Positions 21,862 through 33,268 of a DNA stretch of 64,000 nt are shown piece by piece. Position numbers and translations under genes: made by a program. Every line of letters begins with the position of its first letter. Within the stretch, counting starts at the first letter, position 1. The notes beneath the pieces are model-generated. The model searched no databases and was not told the DNA's origin. It saw only the letters and a program-made list of their open reading frames with translations. The DNA is from Cryptomeria japonica (Eukaryota; Streptophyta; Pinopsida; Cupressales; Cupressaceae): assembly GCF_030272615.1 (NCBI RefSeq), contig NC_081406.1:246695218-246759217 (forward strand), in the 5' to 3' direction.

Positions 21862-23115
21862 TGTGAGCGGTTCTTGTTGGTCATGCTGGATAAGCTAGGG
21901 ATAAATGAGGGGTATGTCATCATCGATTGTAAGGATAGAGAGGGCTGATATGGTAAAAATGTGAACATCTGTGGTGTCACTATCCGAACTACTTGTATCG
22001 GATTCGGAGCTTGGATCCCAAAATGACTCTATCCAAGCATGAGGACATGTTTTAGGAAGAGGGGTTATTTCATGTTTGTCTTCCATAGGGAAATTATCAG
22101 GGTCAACGAAGATATTGTCAAGGGCATAGGAGCTAGAAGAAAAAGAACTCCACTCCCATTCATTAGAATCAGTCTCAGGTCGGGTATCCTCAGGTGTTAT
22201 TTCATCGTCAGAATCATTCCCTTTTCGACACGTGGACATTTTGGTAGATGTGGATCCAATTCGTAATGGTACAAAACCTAACCCTAAAGTTGGGGGTCGC
22301 CTCTTGGGTATGACAAGTTCTAGCCTTCCATTGTTGTTCAGGCCTAAGCCACTACAACCATCATATCCTTTCTTCTGCAGCATAGTAAATCCTTTGCCAT
22401 ATCGTTCCACTGGCAATCTGATAGGTGGGGTCTCAATTGGATCTTTATAAATCCAATCTATGACATCGTCATCTACAGTTTCCTTGTCAAGTTCTCCCCA
22501 TCTTGTAAATGTAGTAGGAGGCTGATATTGAATAATGACCTTAGATTCCTTTTGCAATAAATGCGGTTTGCCATATGATTTTGGAGATATTGGCAAATTC
22601 CCGATGAGGAATGTCTGATCCATTAAATATTCTCCACACCCTTGGTCTTGTATCTTCAATTTACCTTTGACAGCCTCTAACAATTGATTGGGATCCACAT
22701 AGCTATGTGATTTGGCCTCTCTGTTGACTGGGACCTGCCGCTGAGGAGTATCCTTTAGAGTAGCACAAAATTGAAATGGATTAGGATCTCCAGGAATTGT
22801 TATCTCAGTTCCATTGTAAGGATATTTTAGACATTGATGATAGGTGGATGGAACTGCCTTCATTGCATGGATCCATGGACGGCCAAGAATCATATTATAA
22901 GGGAGATCAAGGTCTAGGACTTGTAGGAAAGTGTTTTCTGTCACTGGACCAACTCTGATAGGAAATGTAATTATCCCTTTGGATGGGCGCTCAGCATCAT
23001 CATATGCTTTGATTGTTATTCTTTTAGAAGAGTCAATGTCATTTTCTGTATACCCAAGGCCAATAACCACTCTCAAAGTACAAATATTAAGACCTGCTCC
23101 ACCATCTACCAAGAC
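21862..23115 (-). pseudogene. G1 aspartic protease and G-patch region
   Basis: VLVDGGAGLNICTL near 23115 is the catalytic DGG/DTG-type loop of the retropepsin-like protease. LQVLDLDLPYNMILGRPW is its flap and second-half signature. About 250 residues on, RYGKGFTMLQKKGYDGCSGL and following GLG repeats form a G-patch, known in some retroelement polyproteins as a nucleic-acid contact. An acidic, Ser-rich linker (SSSESDTSSSDSD-like) leads to the RT. The protease is cut from Gag by a TGA at 23116. Confidence 0.85.
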
Positions 23116-24012
23116 TCATCGGATTTTGCAGTTATGAACAAAGACTTCAAGGTGTAAAGGATCATTGTGAGGGAGCTTGTCGGGTGAGATATCATTGTCA
23201 GAAAATGCGACATTTTGGGAAACGGCTAAATGTCCAATCCGGGCTTGAAACTGGTCAACATCAATATCTGTTGGAACAGTGGACTCAACTAAGGCTTTAT
23301 CTAGGACTGCATGATGCATGGGAGACATTTTCAACAACTCTAGAATGGATATTTGTGCAGGTGTTTTTCCTAGATGATCCAAAAGATTATACTGACTTGC
23401 AGGAGTTGGTTTGGGAGGAGCTGCAGGAGCTCCTTTCAAGACTATTTTGGATTGATGAGTGGTGACCGCACAAGAAGGATCTTGTCCTTTTATTCTCAAG
23501 GTGGATACATACTCATTTGATGCATGAAAACAATTAATAACATTGTGATAAGCAGTATTTGCATAATTGGTCGTTTGAGCAGAGGTGGAAGAAGACGCTT
23601 TACCCCTGTCATGGTCAAGCAAAGGAGTTTTGAAAATGGTATGATCAGTGTTGGAGGTCGGATGGGGTGGATCTACCTCAATTACTCCTTGCTCTAATAA
23701 ATCTTGAATCATATGTTTCAATTGGAAACATGAAGCAGTTTTATGTCCTTTGGACCGATGATACTCACAGTATGCATTATCATTCCACCAATGCGGCTTT
23801 ACCGCTGGTTCTGCCTTAATATCTGGTAGCTTGATAAATTTCGCTTGTATTAATTGCTTCATTACTGATTCGATAGGCTCTCCCAATGGCATAAACTATC
23901 GAGGGGGCCCATCCCGCGATCGGAAGGGTTTGCGTTGTTGATTTTGTTGTTGGCCTTGTTGTTGATTATATTGTTGAGTATGCTGTTGTTGAGCATGTTG
24001 TTGATATTGTGG
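23116..24012 (-). pseudogene. G1 Gag C-terminal part
   Basis: The upstream 40 residues are Gln-rich (CAA runs at 23935-24012). A WWNDNAYCEYHRSKGHKTAS stretch follows, a CCHC-like module with Cys and His (YCEYHRSKGHKTASC), then a linker to the protease. Stops are TAG at 23896 and TGA at 23116. Confidence 0.75.
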
Positions 24013-25104
24013 CTACTGAGCATTTTGTTGATATTGCGACTGTTGAGTAATAGTGCTCATTGGTGCTTGATTTTGTTCCATAGTTGACATGTTAGGAACA
24101 CTCAATTTCTTGATTGTGAATGGGGGTTGATTTGCATTCACCGCTCTCGCATCAACAACACCATCATTAGTGACATTCTTGTTCTTATACCAAAATCTAT
24201 TTCTGTCCCCTGAATAATTGGTATTGTCATTGTCTTTATTGAGCTTGATAATTCCTTTAGCTACCAGAGCTGTTTCAATGCTCATTCCCTTCTTAATAAG
24301 TTTCTCTATAGTACTGGGACTTTTCAACTTTAGCTCATACATCATTTCTGGGACCAAATTCTGGATAAATAGATTCACTTGTTGTTCTTCGGGTATATCA
24401 AGAGAAGAACGACTATACAAGCTTCGCCATCGTTGCAAGAAAGTCACTAATGATTCACCTTGCTTTTGCTTGGTGTTGCATAAATCTGACATGGTCACAT
24501 CACTGTCGATGTTGAACGCAAAATGAGATAAAAACTTTTGAGCCAATTCAGACCAAGTCTTTATATTTCCTGGCAAATGTGAATACCAATCCATAGCTTG
24601 TCCCGTGAGACTTCGTGCAAATAATCGCATTAAATATGTCTCCTCATAGCTCACTTCCGTACATGCCGCGAAAAATGCTCGAATGTGATCTTTTGGATTG
24701 CCATTCCCTTTATATTTCTCAAAATTAGGTGCCTCAAAATGCTTAGGGAATGGAGGCATGTATACACTCTTGTCAAATGGATTAGGACATAAATCTTGAT
24801 CTGTATACAACTTCTTTGTTCCTTTAGTTTCTAATGCGTCAACTTTTCGTTGCAACTTCTCAAGTTGTTGCGCAATTGTATCAGAATTTAGAGGTCCATC
24901 ATTAATCCCAGTTGGTATCCTTTGTCGATACATCGCATTTCCGATTGGTTGTTGATATTCTGGAATGGTCGTTTGTGGTGTTTCCGGCATATAACGTTCT
25001 TGATACATCGCTTGTTGCTGTGGTTGTGCTATGCCTTGATATTGACCTTGTTGTTGTGCTTCTTGGAGCCTAGGTTGATATTGCAATTGAGTAGGTTGTT
25101 GATA
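24013..25104 (-). pseudogene. G1 Gag capsid domain
   Basis: Typical retrotransposon Gag fold: FPKHFEAPNFEKYKGNGNPK, then LMRLFARSLTGQAMDWYSHL and LVTFLQRWRSLYSRS. It forms the particle shell. It is preceded by a Gln-rich stretch (QYQPRLQEAQQQGQYQG) and a short coiled coil (IAQQLEKLQRKVDALE), and ends in Asn/Gln-rich sequence. A TAA at 25105 and TAG at 24013 bound it, with the frame unchanged. Confidence 0.9.
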
Positions 25105-26472
25105 TTACACAAGCGCCAATTGCGGTTGTAAAGTAGGATGGCTTGCTTGTTTTGGCACATATTGTGGCACATGTTGGTGTTGAGGCTGACGGATCAGAAC
25201 TTGTTGACTTTGTGCCAATTGTCGTCGTGGTGTATATCCCATCATTTGTAAAAAACTTTGTTTAGGCGCTTTTCGTTGCTTCTCCTTAGGATGGGGTATA
25301 GCACTTGCATTAACTTGTTGTGTTGCTTGTCCAATCCATTGTGATGGTTGCAAGTTTGCATTAACTTGTAATGGTGCCGAAGGCGCTGCAACTTGTTGTC
25401 GAACGTGAAATTGTTGTTGTTGCACATTGCTTGTTTGCACATTCAATTGTACCTTTTGTATATTACTCAATTGTTGCAACAATTGTTGTTGGTGCAAACC
25501 ACTATCTGTAGCTCTTTGTGTTGCCATTATTGAAGGATTTGTCACAATAGTATTCGGCAAAGATATTGAACTTAACATAACATAAGAACTTTGTTGCATC
25601 GTGGAATTATTTTGGACATTGGTGACATTAGGCATTCCAGTTGTGAAGCTTTCCTGCATCTTAGATTTTGACCCCACTTTATGCATGTAAGGAACCACTT
25701 CTTGTTGAGGGACAACTGTGAATACTTGCGTGCTCTTCATTTGATCTTGCATCACAGGTGTTGTGTTGAATAGTGGATTATTTATCGTTTCAAATGTTGA
25801 CTTTTGAGGAATAGTCACTATCAATGCCTTTGAAGCACGTTTACTCATCAAGGTAGGTTGAGTTGCTTGTTGTGCACCTTCTTCATTTGGATGCAGGGAA
25901 AAACTTAACAACTCACCACCTTGTTGTTCTTGCACATTGATTTGGTCACTTGAAGATGTCACATTACTCATCATGTTAAGATACTTTTGTGGAAACATCT
26001 TAAAGACTTTGTTCAAGAACTTATCCATCTTTTTTGTTATCTTCGGATCTTGAAGGAACATGTCAACATCATCAGAAGTATCAGAATCGGATGAGGAATC
26101 TGGTTGAACATTTGGATTTTTTTCTTGGTGAAAGCCTTGATCTGAACCAAATCCTTGTGAGAGAGTTGGCTCTTCATACAATGTTTGATTTTGAATGTCA
26201 TGTTGCAGGTGTGGTTGATTGAAATTGAAAGGCGCACTTCCTCTTGAAGTTGGTGGAACACTCCCATGTCCTGGTTTCATAGGTACAAACACTAGTTCAT
26301 ATAATGGAGGTGGCCCAAGTTGAATCGTTCCATATGGTGGTAGAGATGTGTTTGAGGAACCTTCAATTTGTACTGTTTGACTGGTTTGAAACTGCGAATT
26401 TGCTATGTCATCCATGGGTTGATACATTGGTTCGCCCATCTTTTTAGATTTTGATCTTGTCTCAACAGGCAT
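25105..26472 (-). pseudogene. G1 Gag N-terminal Gln-rich region
   Basis: The gag-pol frame starts with ATG at 26472 (MPVETRSKSKKMGEP, basic). It runs 455 residues rich in Gln, Ser, Thr and Pro up to a TAA at 25105. An acidic SSSDSDTSDDVDMF segment and a short FLNKVFKMFPQ helix are visible near residues 130-165. I know no function. Tat/Ogre elements often have an extra N-terminal region or ORF, and this may be its counterpart fused in frame to Gag. Confidence 0.75.
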
Positions 26473-28303
26473 GTCACTTATGCAAATGCAATGTTTTTGG
26501 AATTTTTCAAGGATAATATATGATATGCAACTAAATACAAACTAAATAGATGAAAATGCAGTCTATGTTTTTGGTTATTTTCGAAGATTTTGACAAACTT
26601 TTGAAATGCAAATCTAAGAGAGGGACCCTTAGGAAATTGGAATGATATCTAGACCTTAAAGGACAAAAGGACGTAAGTGACAAAAGGACAAATGACAAAG
26701 TCTCCCCTATATGCTTGGATACTAAGCTAGGTTTGACCAAATGATATTGATGACAAAAGGACAAAACATTTGATAAGGTCTAGACTTCTTAACAATGACT
26801 TAGGGTTGCGTCAAAGATTAGTATTACTCAAGTATGACAAAACCTAATTTTGGCACTATATGCAAAAGGAGAATTACTATGATATGATAATGACTTAAGC
26901 TTGATGAAGAGACTTAGGGTATGCAAATATGAATGTATGACAATAGTATGACTTTAATGCAAGAGGACATATGCAAGTGGATGACTCTTATTGATATGCA
27001 AAGGAATATGACTTAGGTGAAACCTAACCTTGGTACTTGACAATGACTTTTGCAAAATGCAACCTAGGATGAACCTAAATGTAAGTAACATGAATGTTAA
27101 GACAAGATTTGGAACAATGTTTGATCATCATATTTGAAGATGTGCTTTGAACCTTGTTGAACTTTTGTTGGATGAATGTCTCTTGTGTTTAATCTTATAT
27201 TTTGAATCAATTTGTTTTGCTTTTGAAATGAGATACAATTCAACTTTTGACAAGCAAAGAATACAAGATATTTTAACATAGACTCAAGACAATCATGCTC
27301 ATTCCCACATTTCTTATGGTAGGCAAGGACATTAGGTACTTGAGAGGTAGACTCATTATGGGATTCAAGGAGAATACATAGATGCTTGACCCCACGGGCT
27401 CCCCTCCATGGCACTCACTTCTCAAGGCATCCAAGCATCAGTCCCCATGGAAATCTCCCCATGGCGAACTTAGTATCTCTTCCAAGTATCCAAATTTGTC
27501 CTTCTCAAGCAACTAGAAGGGTTTTTGGCCTCTAAAAACAAGGTGTTTAGTAAGGATTTCTGTTAAGCATTACTCCTTGATGTCACACAAGCGTGATTGA
27601 GACATTAAGCCCATCAAGATACCAAACAAATGTAGTCACGCAAGCACGATTTAGACCAAGAGGCCCTACTTAGATGTTGATATGAGAAAGAGTCCAAGGG
27701 TCATCACTTCCCAAGTAATTGCAATTCCCACGTAATACTTCCTTCAAAGCTTTCGCTCATCAGGTATTTTTTTATAGTGAGTTAGAATGCCAAGGAATTC
27801 TAGCCGTACTCACTTTGGGTCATTCCCTTCTCATGATTATCACTTGCTTGCAAAAGCAAAGTAGTCGGGAAGGCAGGCCCTCTAAATGTGACACACAATC
27901 AACAATACAAGCATGGTATCAAAGATCTAGATTTCTGATCACCCTAAGAAGGATGAGAGCATACTCTCCTACTCCAATGTCATACTCAACAATCAAAGCA
28001 AACAAATATTCATTCCAACCTATTTAGAAATTACTAGGTGCCTAAAAATTAAATGCAAACACAAAGTTTGATTGTTTCTCCAAGGCAACCTGCAAAAACC
28101 CAAGTTAGGAGTTTGATACACTTATTCTTTGACTTTTGAATCTGCACAAAGCGTGTTAGTAGTTTGATTTATTGTCTTTGCCATGCATATGCCAAGATTC
28201 TGCATAGATAATTAGTACCAAAATCCAAAGCACAGAAAATAGAATGCAAAAACACAACAAATTTCAAGTAAACACTGCATTTTTTACCTCTGTTCTGGAC
28301 TTT
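26473..28303 (-). other. G1 5' leader, non-coding
   Basis: No convincing frame. Blocks resemble the G2 leader (27860-28010 against 50980-51110). It presumably contains packaging signals. TGACAAAAGGACAAA-type simple repeats lie at 26660-26770. Confidence 0.6.
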
Positions 28304-28425
28304 ACACAGGCGCAGAACCCATGACATAGGCGTAGAATGCAGGACACAAGCACAGAATGTCACCTACACAAGTGCAGAATGCTCAACACAGGCGTAGGTT
28401 GCTTCACACAGGCGAAGGAGTCTCC
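28304..28425 (-). repeat. Six ~20-bp repeats in the G1 leader
   Basis: ACACAGGCGCAGAA-like units start at 28304, 28324, 28344, 28366, 28386 and 28406 (spacing 20, 20, 22, 20, 20). The conserved core is ACAYARGCRYAG. Confidence 0.85.
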
Positions 28426-28520
28426 AGAATACCCTCCACGACCCTGTTTTTGGGTTTTTTGGCCTGCAAATCAACTTGAGAGCACTCAAAACACCATAAA
28501 GAGGTTAGAAGGTTAGTTTT

Positions 28521-28537
28521 TCATGTCGGGTTCACCA
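28521..28537 (-). other. G1 primer binding site
   Basis: Minus-strand TGGTGAACCCGACATGA lies 5 bp from the 5' LTR end. TGG pairs with a tRNA CCA end. I cannot name the tRNA with confidence. It differs from the G2 PBS. Confidence 0.7.
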
Positions 28538-28542
28538 ATTAA

Positions 28543-30159
28543 TGTACGTTAGGAAATAGGAAATTATCACAAGACAAAGATAAACGTAATAGCTCAATCA
28601 CAAAAGGCATTCATTGCAATGAATCTATCCTAAGACACATTCAATAGAGACATGAAAACAAAGCATACAAAACTAATGATTGTGCAAACCAGATGACGGT
28701 TTGAATGCTCCTTCCATGTGGCTCCATTGTTCTTCTTTCCTCTCCAAATAGTTGTGGATCTCACCTACAAGTGCACACACAATTGAAAGCAAGTAGACGG
28801 GATTCTTGATCAAGAGTACTAGAAGCTTAGATTCGATAGCCTGATTATCAATTACCAATTACCAATTAGCCTTGATTGATGAAGATCATCCAATTTATAG
28901 AAGAATTGGAGAGATGAACAAATTAGCATGATAGTGATTCGAATAGAAATTTAAATCAAGAATAGCAAAATTATGACATGTGTATGACAAATTGCTATGC
29001 AAAGATTTATGACAATTTATGACAAATTCTATGCAAAGATTTATGACAATTTATGACAAATTTCTATGTCAAGAATTGATTGATTGTCAATTATGACAAA
29101 TTATGACAAATTTCTATGTCATTTCCATGAATTTAGGAGAGAAATAGGAGGAATTTGAAATTAGGAAATTAGAAAATTAAGAAATTAGAAAATGAGGAAT
29201 TTAGGAATTAAGAAATTGATGAAAATTAGAAATTAGGTATTAGGTAAATTAATTAATAATTTGTCATTTATTAATTAATTCACAAAGAGGAATAATTAGC
29301 CAATTAAATGAACATTTAATTGTAATGAGAAGACTTAGGATAAATAAGTAATTTATTAATCCTAAAGGAAGAAATGATAAACAAGGTTAAATGACTAAAT
29401 CACGAAACCCTAGAAGGTGAATTAGCAATGCGAAAATGACAATTAGGTCTTGATTAAAGATAATTAATGTCGATCATGATTTTGATTTAACAAAGGACCA
29501 ATGTGATAAATGATTTTATTGATAAATACGCCAATTGACGAGGAACAATGACAAATTGATCCAAATTGACATAATTGTGACAGACAATGATCGATAGCGA
29601 AATGATCGCAAAATGACAAAATTGACAAGAGGACAAGGATTGATGATAAATAGATTGCAAGATGACAAGATTAAAAATGACCATGATCGATGACAAATCG
29701 ATTGCAAAATGACAAGATCGAACATGACAACGACCGATGACAAATCAATCGCAAAATGACAAGATTGAAAATGATAAAGATTAATGACAAATCGATAAGA
29801 GGACAAAACCCTAATTAGGATTGATGATGTCCAAAATGATAAGATTGATGATAAGATTAATAAGAGGACAAAACCCTAATTAGGATTGACGATGTCCAAA
29901 ATGATAACAAATTAGCACGCACAATGATGCGATAGGATAAAATCGATCAAAATCATGATTGTATAGTGTTGTCGACAAGACCAAATTTGAAAGCGAGATA
30001 GAATGAAGAATGTAGAAGAATGACTCAATGCTCGCAAATGATAAAAACCAAGTGCGTGACATAGGAGAAATGGTAATGCGACACAAAACCCTAAAATGAG
30101 GCAATGCGCAAATGTTAAAGTATGACTCCGCAAGCGTTGACCATTTTTAGGTGTCTACA
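28543..30159 (-). repeat. G1 5' LTR
   Basis: 1617 bp, about 98.6% identical by eye to 14130-15746. TSD CCTAC follows at 30160-30164. A TATA-like CTATAAAT on the minus strand is at 28893-28900. Confidence 0.95.
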
Positions 30160-30164
30160 CCTAC

Positions 30165-31378
30165 AACCTATTCACTCGATATTCCTCATTTGGTATGAGG
30201 CCCTTCAAAGATACTCAGAGAAATGGAATTTCTACCTCAAGAGGTAGAATTTCTTTTGAATCATACACCAATGAATATGGTGTAACCCCTGTAGATGTGT
30301 GGATACTCATTCTGTAGGCCCAAACTTTCAGATTGAGTTGTACATGCCAATCCTTGCCAGCATCATTCATTGTTTTCTTGAGGATTTTTAGGATTGGTTT
30401 GTTTGATGTTTCAGCTTGGCCATTCCCTTGTGGGTAGTATAGTGTGGAAAAGTGATGTTAGATTTTGAATCATTCACATAGCTCTCTCACATCTTGATTA
30501 CTGAAAGGACATTTATTATCTATGATGATGGAACTGGGAATGTTATATCTACAAATGAGATAGTTGAGGATGAATGATGAGATCTATTTTTTAGTCATGA
30601 TGGTCATTGGGACTGCTTCGATCCACTTGGTGAAGTACTCTGTGGCGGTGATAATGAACTTACGCTCATTTGAAGAGGAAGGATGAATCTTTCCTACTAG
30701 ATCAAGTCCCCATTGACAGAAAGGCCAAGATGTGGTGAATGGTTACAAATCGTGTGTTGGTGCATGTATGAGGTTACCGTGAATTTGGCATTTAGGACAT
30801 TTCCTAGCAAATTGATAGGACTCTCTTTTCATTGTCGGCTAGTACTATCCCATTTTCAAAATTTTCTTGGCGCGAGTAGGACCACTTGAATGTGTACAAA
30901 AAATACCTTCATGAAGTTCATGTAAAGTGGAGATAGATTTGTTATGATCGAGGCATCGAAGAAGAGTACCATCTAGACCTCAATAGTAAATTGTGTCAGT
31001 GGTTAAGGTATAGTGGGCAGCTTGTTGGATGAAGCTTCATTTTTTGTGGTGAGATAGGTCAGGTGGGAGAGTATTATTTTTGAGATAGTCATATATCTTC
31101 CCATATAGAGGGGAATCAGAGTTGGTTAGGGCACAAATGACTTGGGATGTGAAATTGTCATAGGCTAGGAAAAACAATTGCTCCACCAAGAATTCGTAAT
31201 GATTCTATTTATCTGGAACTCATAGAAGTGAGGTGATAGTGGCCATTGCATCGACAACTCTATTGTTCAATCTTGGAATTTTCTCAAAGGTGATGAGCAC
31301 AAATTATTTTTTGAAGTCATCCACCATTATCTTGTAATGCATTATATTATCATCTTTTATCTGATAAACATCGTTGAT
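30165..31378 (-). pseudogene. G2 integrase (zinc domain and core)
   Basis: Reads collinearly with the G1 integrase: an HHCC-like domain near 30840-30950, CQWGLDLVGKIHPS (first catalytic Asp), SIIIDNKCPF (second Asp, with the usual TDNG changed), and YYPQGNGQAETSNK (Glu). Stops lie at several places and the reading is degraded around 31200-31370. G1 inserted at 30160/14129 and removed the C-terminal end to 13805-14129. Confidence 0.82.
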
Positions 31379-31720
31379 CTAGTTCATAACTAATTGAGAA
31401 TCCCCATAGACTCTTAATTTTGTGATTCTCCATTCTACAACCACTTTTATTCCAGTTACCAGGGCTTCATATTCAATAATGTTGTTAGTGCATGAAAACA
31501 TTAGTTTGTAAGGTTTTGGAATTGTGTGCCCTTCTGGAGTGACGAATAGGATGTCAGCACCCGATCCATGTTGTGTATAGGATCCATAAAAGTATAGGGT
31601 ATATTGCTTGGGTGTGATAGTGAGTACATCCATATCTAGAAATTACACCTGTAGTGGGTGTTGATCTAGTAGTGGTGCTTCTCCCAGTTGATCTGCAACT
31701 GCTTGTCCTTTGATAGCCTG
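31379..31720 (-). pseudogene. G2 extra RNase H
   Basis: YTLYFYGSYTQHGSGADIL corresponds to the first-motif FDGS of G1, but the catalytic Asp has become Tyr. NNIIEYEALVTGIK keeps the Glu and VYGDSQLV keeps the next Asp. The frame equals that of the RT segments. Inactive. Confidence 0.85.
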
Positions 31721-32224
31721 TCATTCTGTGTACTGACTGTTGAACTCACTTAGGATCATAACCCATTTAGCTAATATTCCTATGAGAGTGGCCTTGCTAA
31801 GTAGATACTTGAGAGGATTGATCTGTGCTACCAAATTGATTGTGTGGGCTAGCATATAGTGGCAAAACTTCTGAGAAGCAACCACCATTACTAAGAAAGC
31901 CTTTTCAATGAATGTATAATTTAGTTCATATCTATTCAAAGTTTTGGTGATGTAATAGATAACCCTTTCATTTCCTCCTGGATCTTCTTGTGCTAGTAGT
32001 GCCCCCAATGATACTTTTGTTGTTGATATATAGAGAATGAGTGGCTTGTTTGCTATCGGTGGTACAAAAATTGGTGGATTCGTCAGATATTGTTTGAGCT
32101 AGTGGAATGATTTTGCACACCTGTCTTCCCATATGAAAGGTATACTCTTATGAAGCAGATGACTGAATGGAAGACATTTAGCTACTAACTGAGCAATGAA
32201 TCATCTGATGGATTGTAGCCTTCC
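31721..32224 (-). pseudogene. G2 RT-linked RNase H
   Basis: VIYYITKTLNRYELNYTFIE and HYMLAHTINLVAQINPLKYL match the G1 RNase H in order. Stops occur at 31721 and at several places in 32009-32224. Confidence 0.82.
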
Positions 32225-33268
32225 CTACAAAGATCGTAGCTTGATTATTTTTTTAGGAGGTGGGATTTCCATGATAGCCTGAACCTTTGCTGGATCTACT
32301 TCGATGCCTTTTTTTGATATAATGTAGGCCAAAAAAATTTCGGATGTGACCCCGAAGACATATTTCTTAAGGTATAATTTGACATTGAATTGCTCCAATT
32401 GTTCAAATATTTTATATAGTATGCTAAGGTTTTCTGCTCTTGTGAATGATTTAGCTATCAAATCATCCACATAATCCTCCATGAAAGTATGCATCATGTT
32501 GTGGAAGATTGTTGTCATGGCTCTTTGATAAGTTGCACCAACATTTTTAAAACTAAAAGGCATGATGTTCCAACAACATGTTCCCCATAGATAGGTGAAT
32601 GCAGTTTTATCTTGATCCTCTGGGGCTATCTTGATTTGGTTATAGCCAAAGAAGCCATCCATGAGAGATAGCATTGTGTCTCTTGTTGTTAGATCAACAA
32701 TAGTGTCGATGCTTGGTAAAAGAAAGTCATCCTTTGGACATGCCTTATTTAGGTCTCTGAAGTGTGTGCAAATCCTTATGCTTTTATCTGGTTTGGAAAC
32801 TGGTACAATATTTGAGATCCATTCGACATAGTCTATAGGTCGGATGAATCCGACATCTAATAACTTTCTCAGCTCTACTTTGACTAATAATGCCACATGT
32901 GGATTCATCTTCCTTAGCTTCTTCTTGATAGGTTTATCTTTGAGAGCAATGGATAAGTGATGCATGATTAGATTTAGATCTACCCCTGGCATGTCAACAT
33001 AAGACCAAGCAAAATTGATTTTCTTCTCCTTGAAGAATTTGATAAAATCTGGTTGTTCTTTTTCTATGAGTGAGTCTGCCAGATGTATGATTTTCACTGC
33101 TACTTCAGTGCCGATATTTATCAATTGAGTTGGCTCAATCAAGACTGGTGACCTTTCCTGGTAATGTTCAGGAAGAGTGTCAAGTCTCCCATCTTTAGGT
33201 GCCTCAAAAATGTTTTCACCCTTAGATACGTCCTTTATTTTTACATTTTTGCAATCTAATACTGCCAT
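32225..33268 (-). pseudogene. G2 reverse transcriptase
   Basis: A 347-residue open stretch. LLDVGFIRPIDYVEWISN, FRDLNKACPKDDFLLPSID, FFGYNQIKIAPEDQDK and MEDYVDDLIAKS with an intact catalytic YVDD are all present. It aligns with the G1 RT throughout. The open length is surprising given the decay of its neighbours. The upstream linker is in another frame (33268-33531), so a frameshift separates it from Gag-protease. Confidence 0.9.

Larger units (their letters stand above)
14130..30159 (-). mobile_element. G1: Tat-like Ty3/Gypsy element, complete, relatively young
   Basis: 16,030 bp with two 1617-bp LTRs, TSD CCTAC on both sides (14125-14129, 30160-30164), PBS (28521-28537), PPT (15747-15760), and a gag-pol frame at 26472-18241. 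It carries a second RNase H between the RT-RNase H and integrase, the feature that defines the Tat clade, and a 2.5-kb 3' untranslated region. LTRs differ at about 22 sites by eye (about 1.4%), mostly transitions. It inserted into the integrase gene of G2. Twelve stops in gag-pol make it non-autonomous now. Confidence 0.93.

Noticed and set aside
22039-22450. Plus-strand ORFs opposite the G1 protease region
   Set aside because: Shadow frames of the gag-pol gene on the other strand.
28304-28425. CRISPR-like array of 20-bp repeats
   Set aside because: Units are degenerate, have no separate spacers and lie in a retrotransposon leader in plant DNA.
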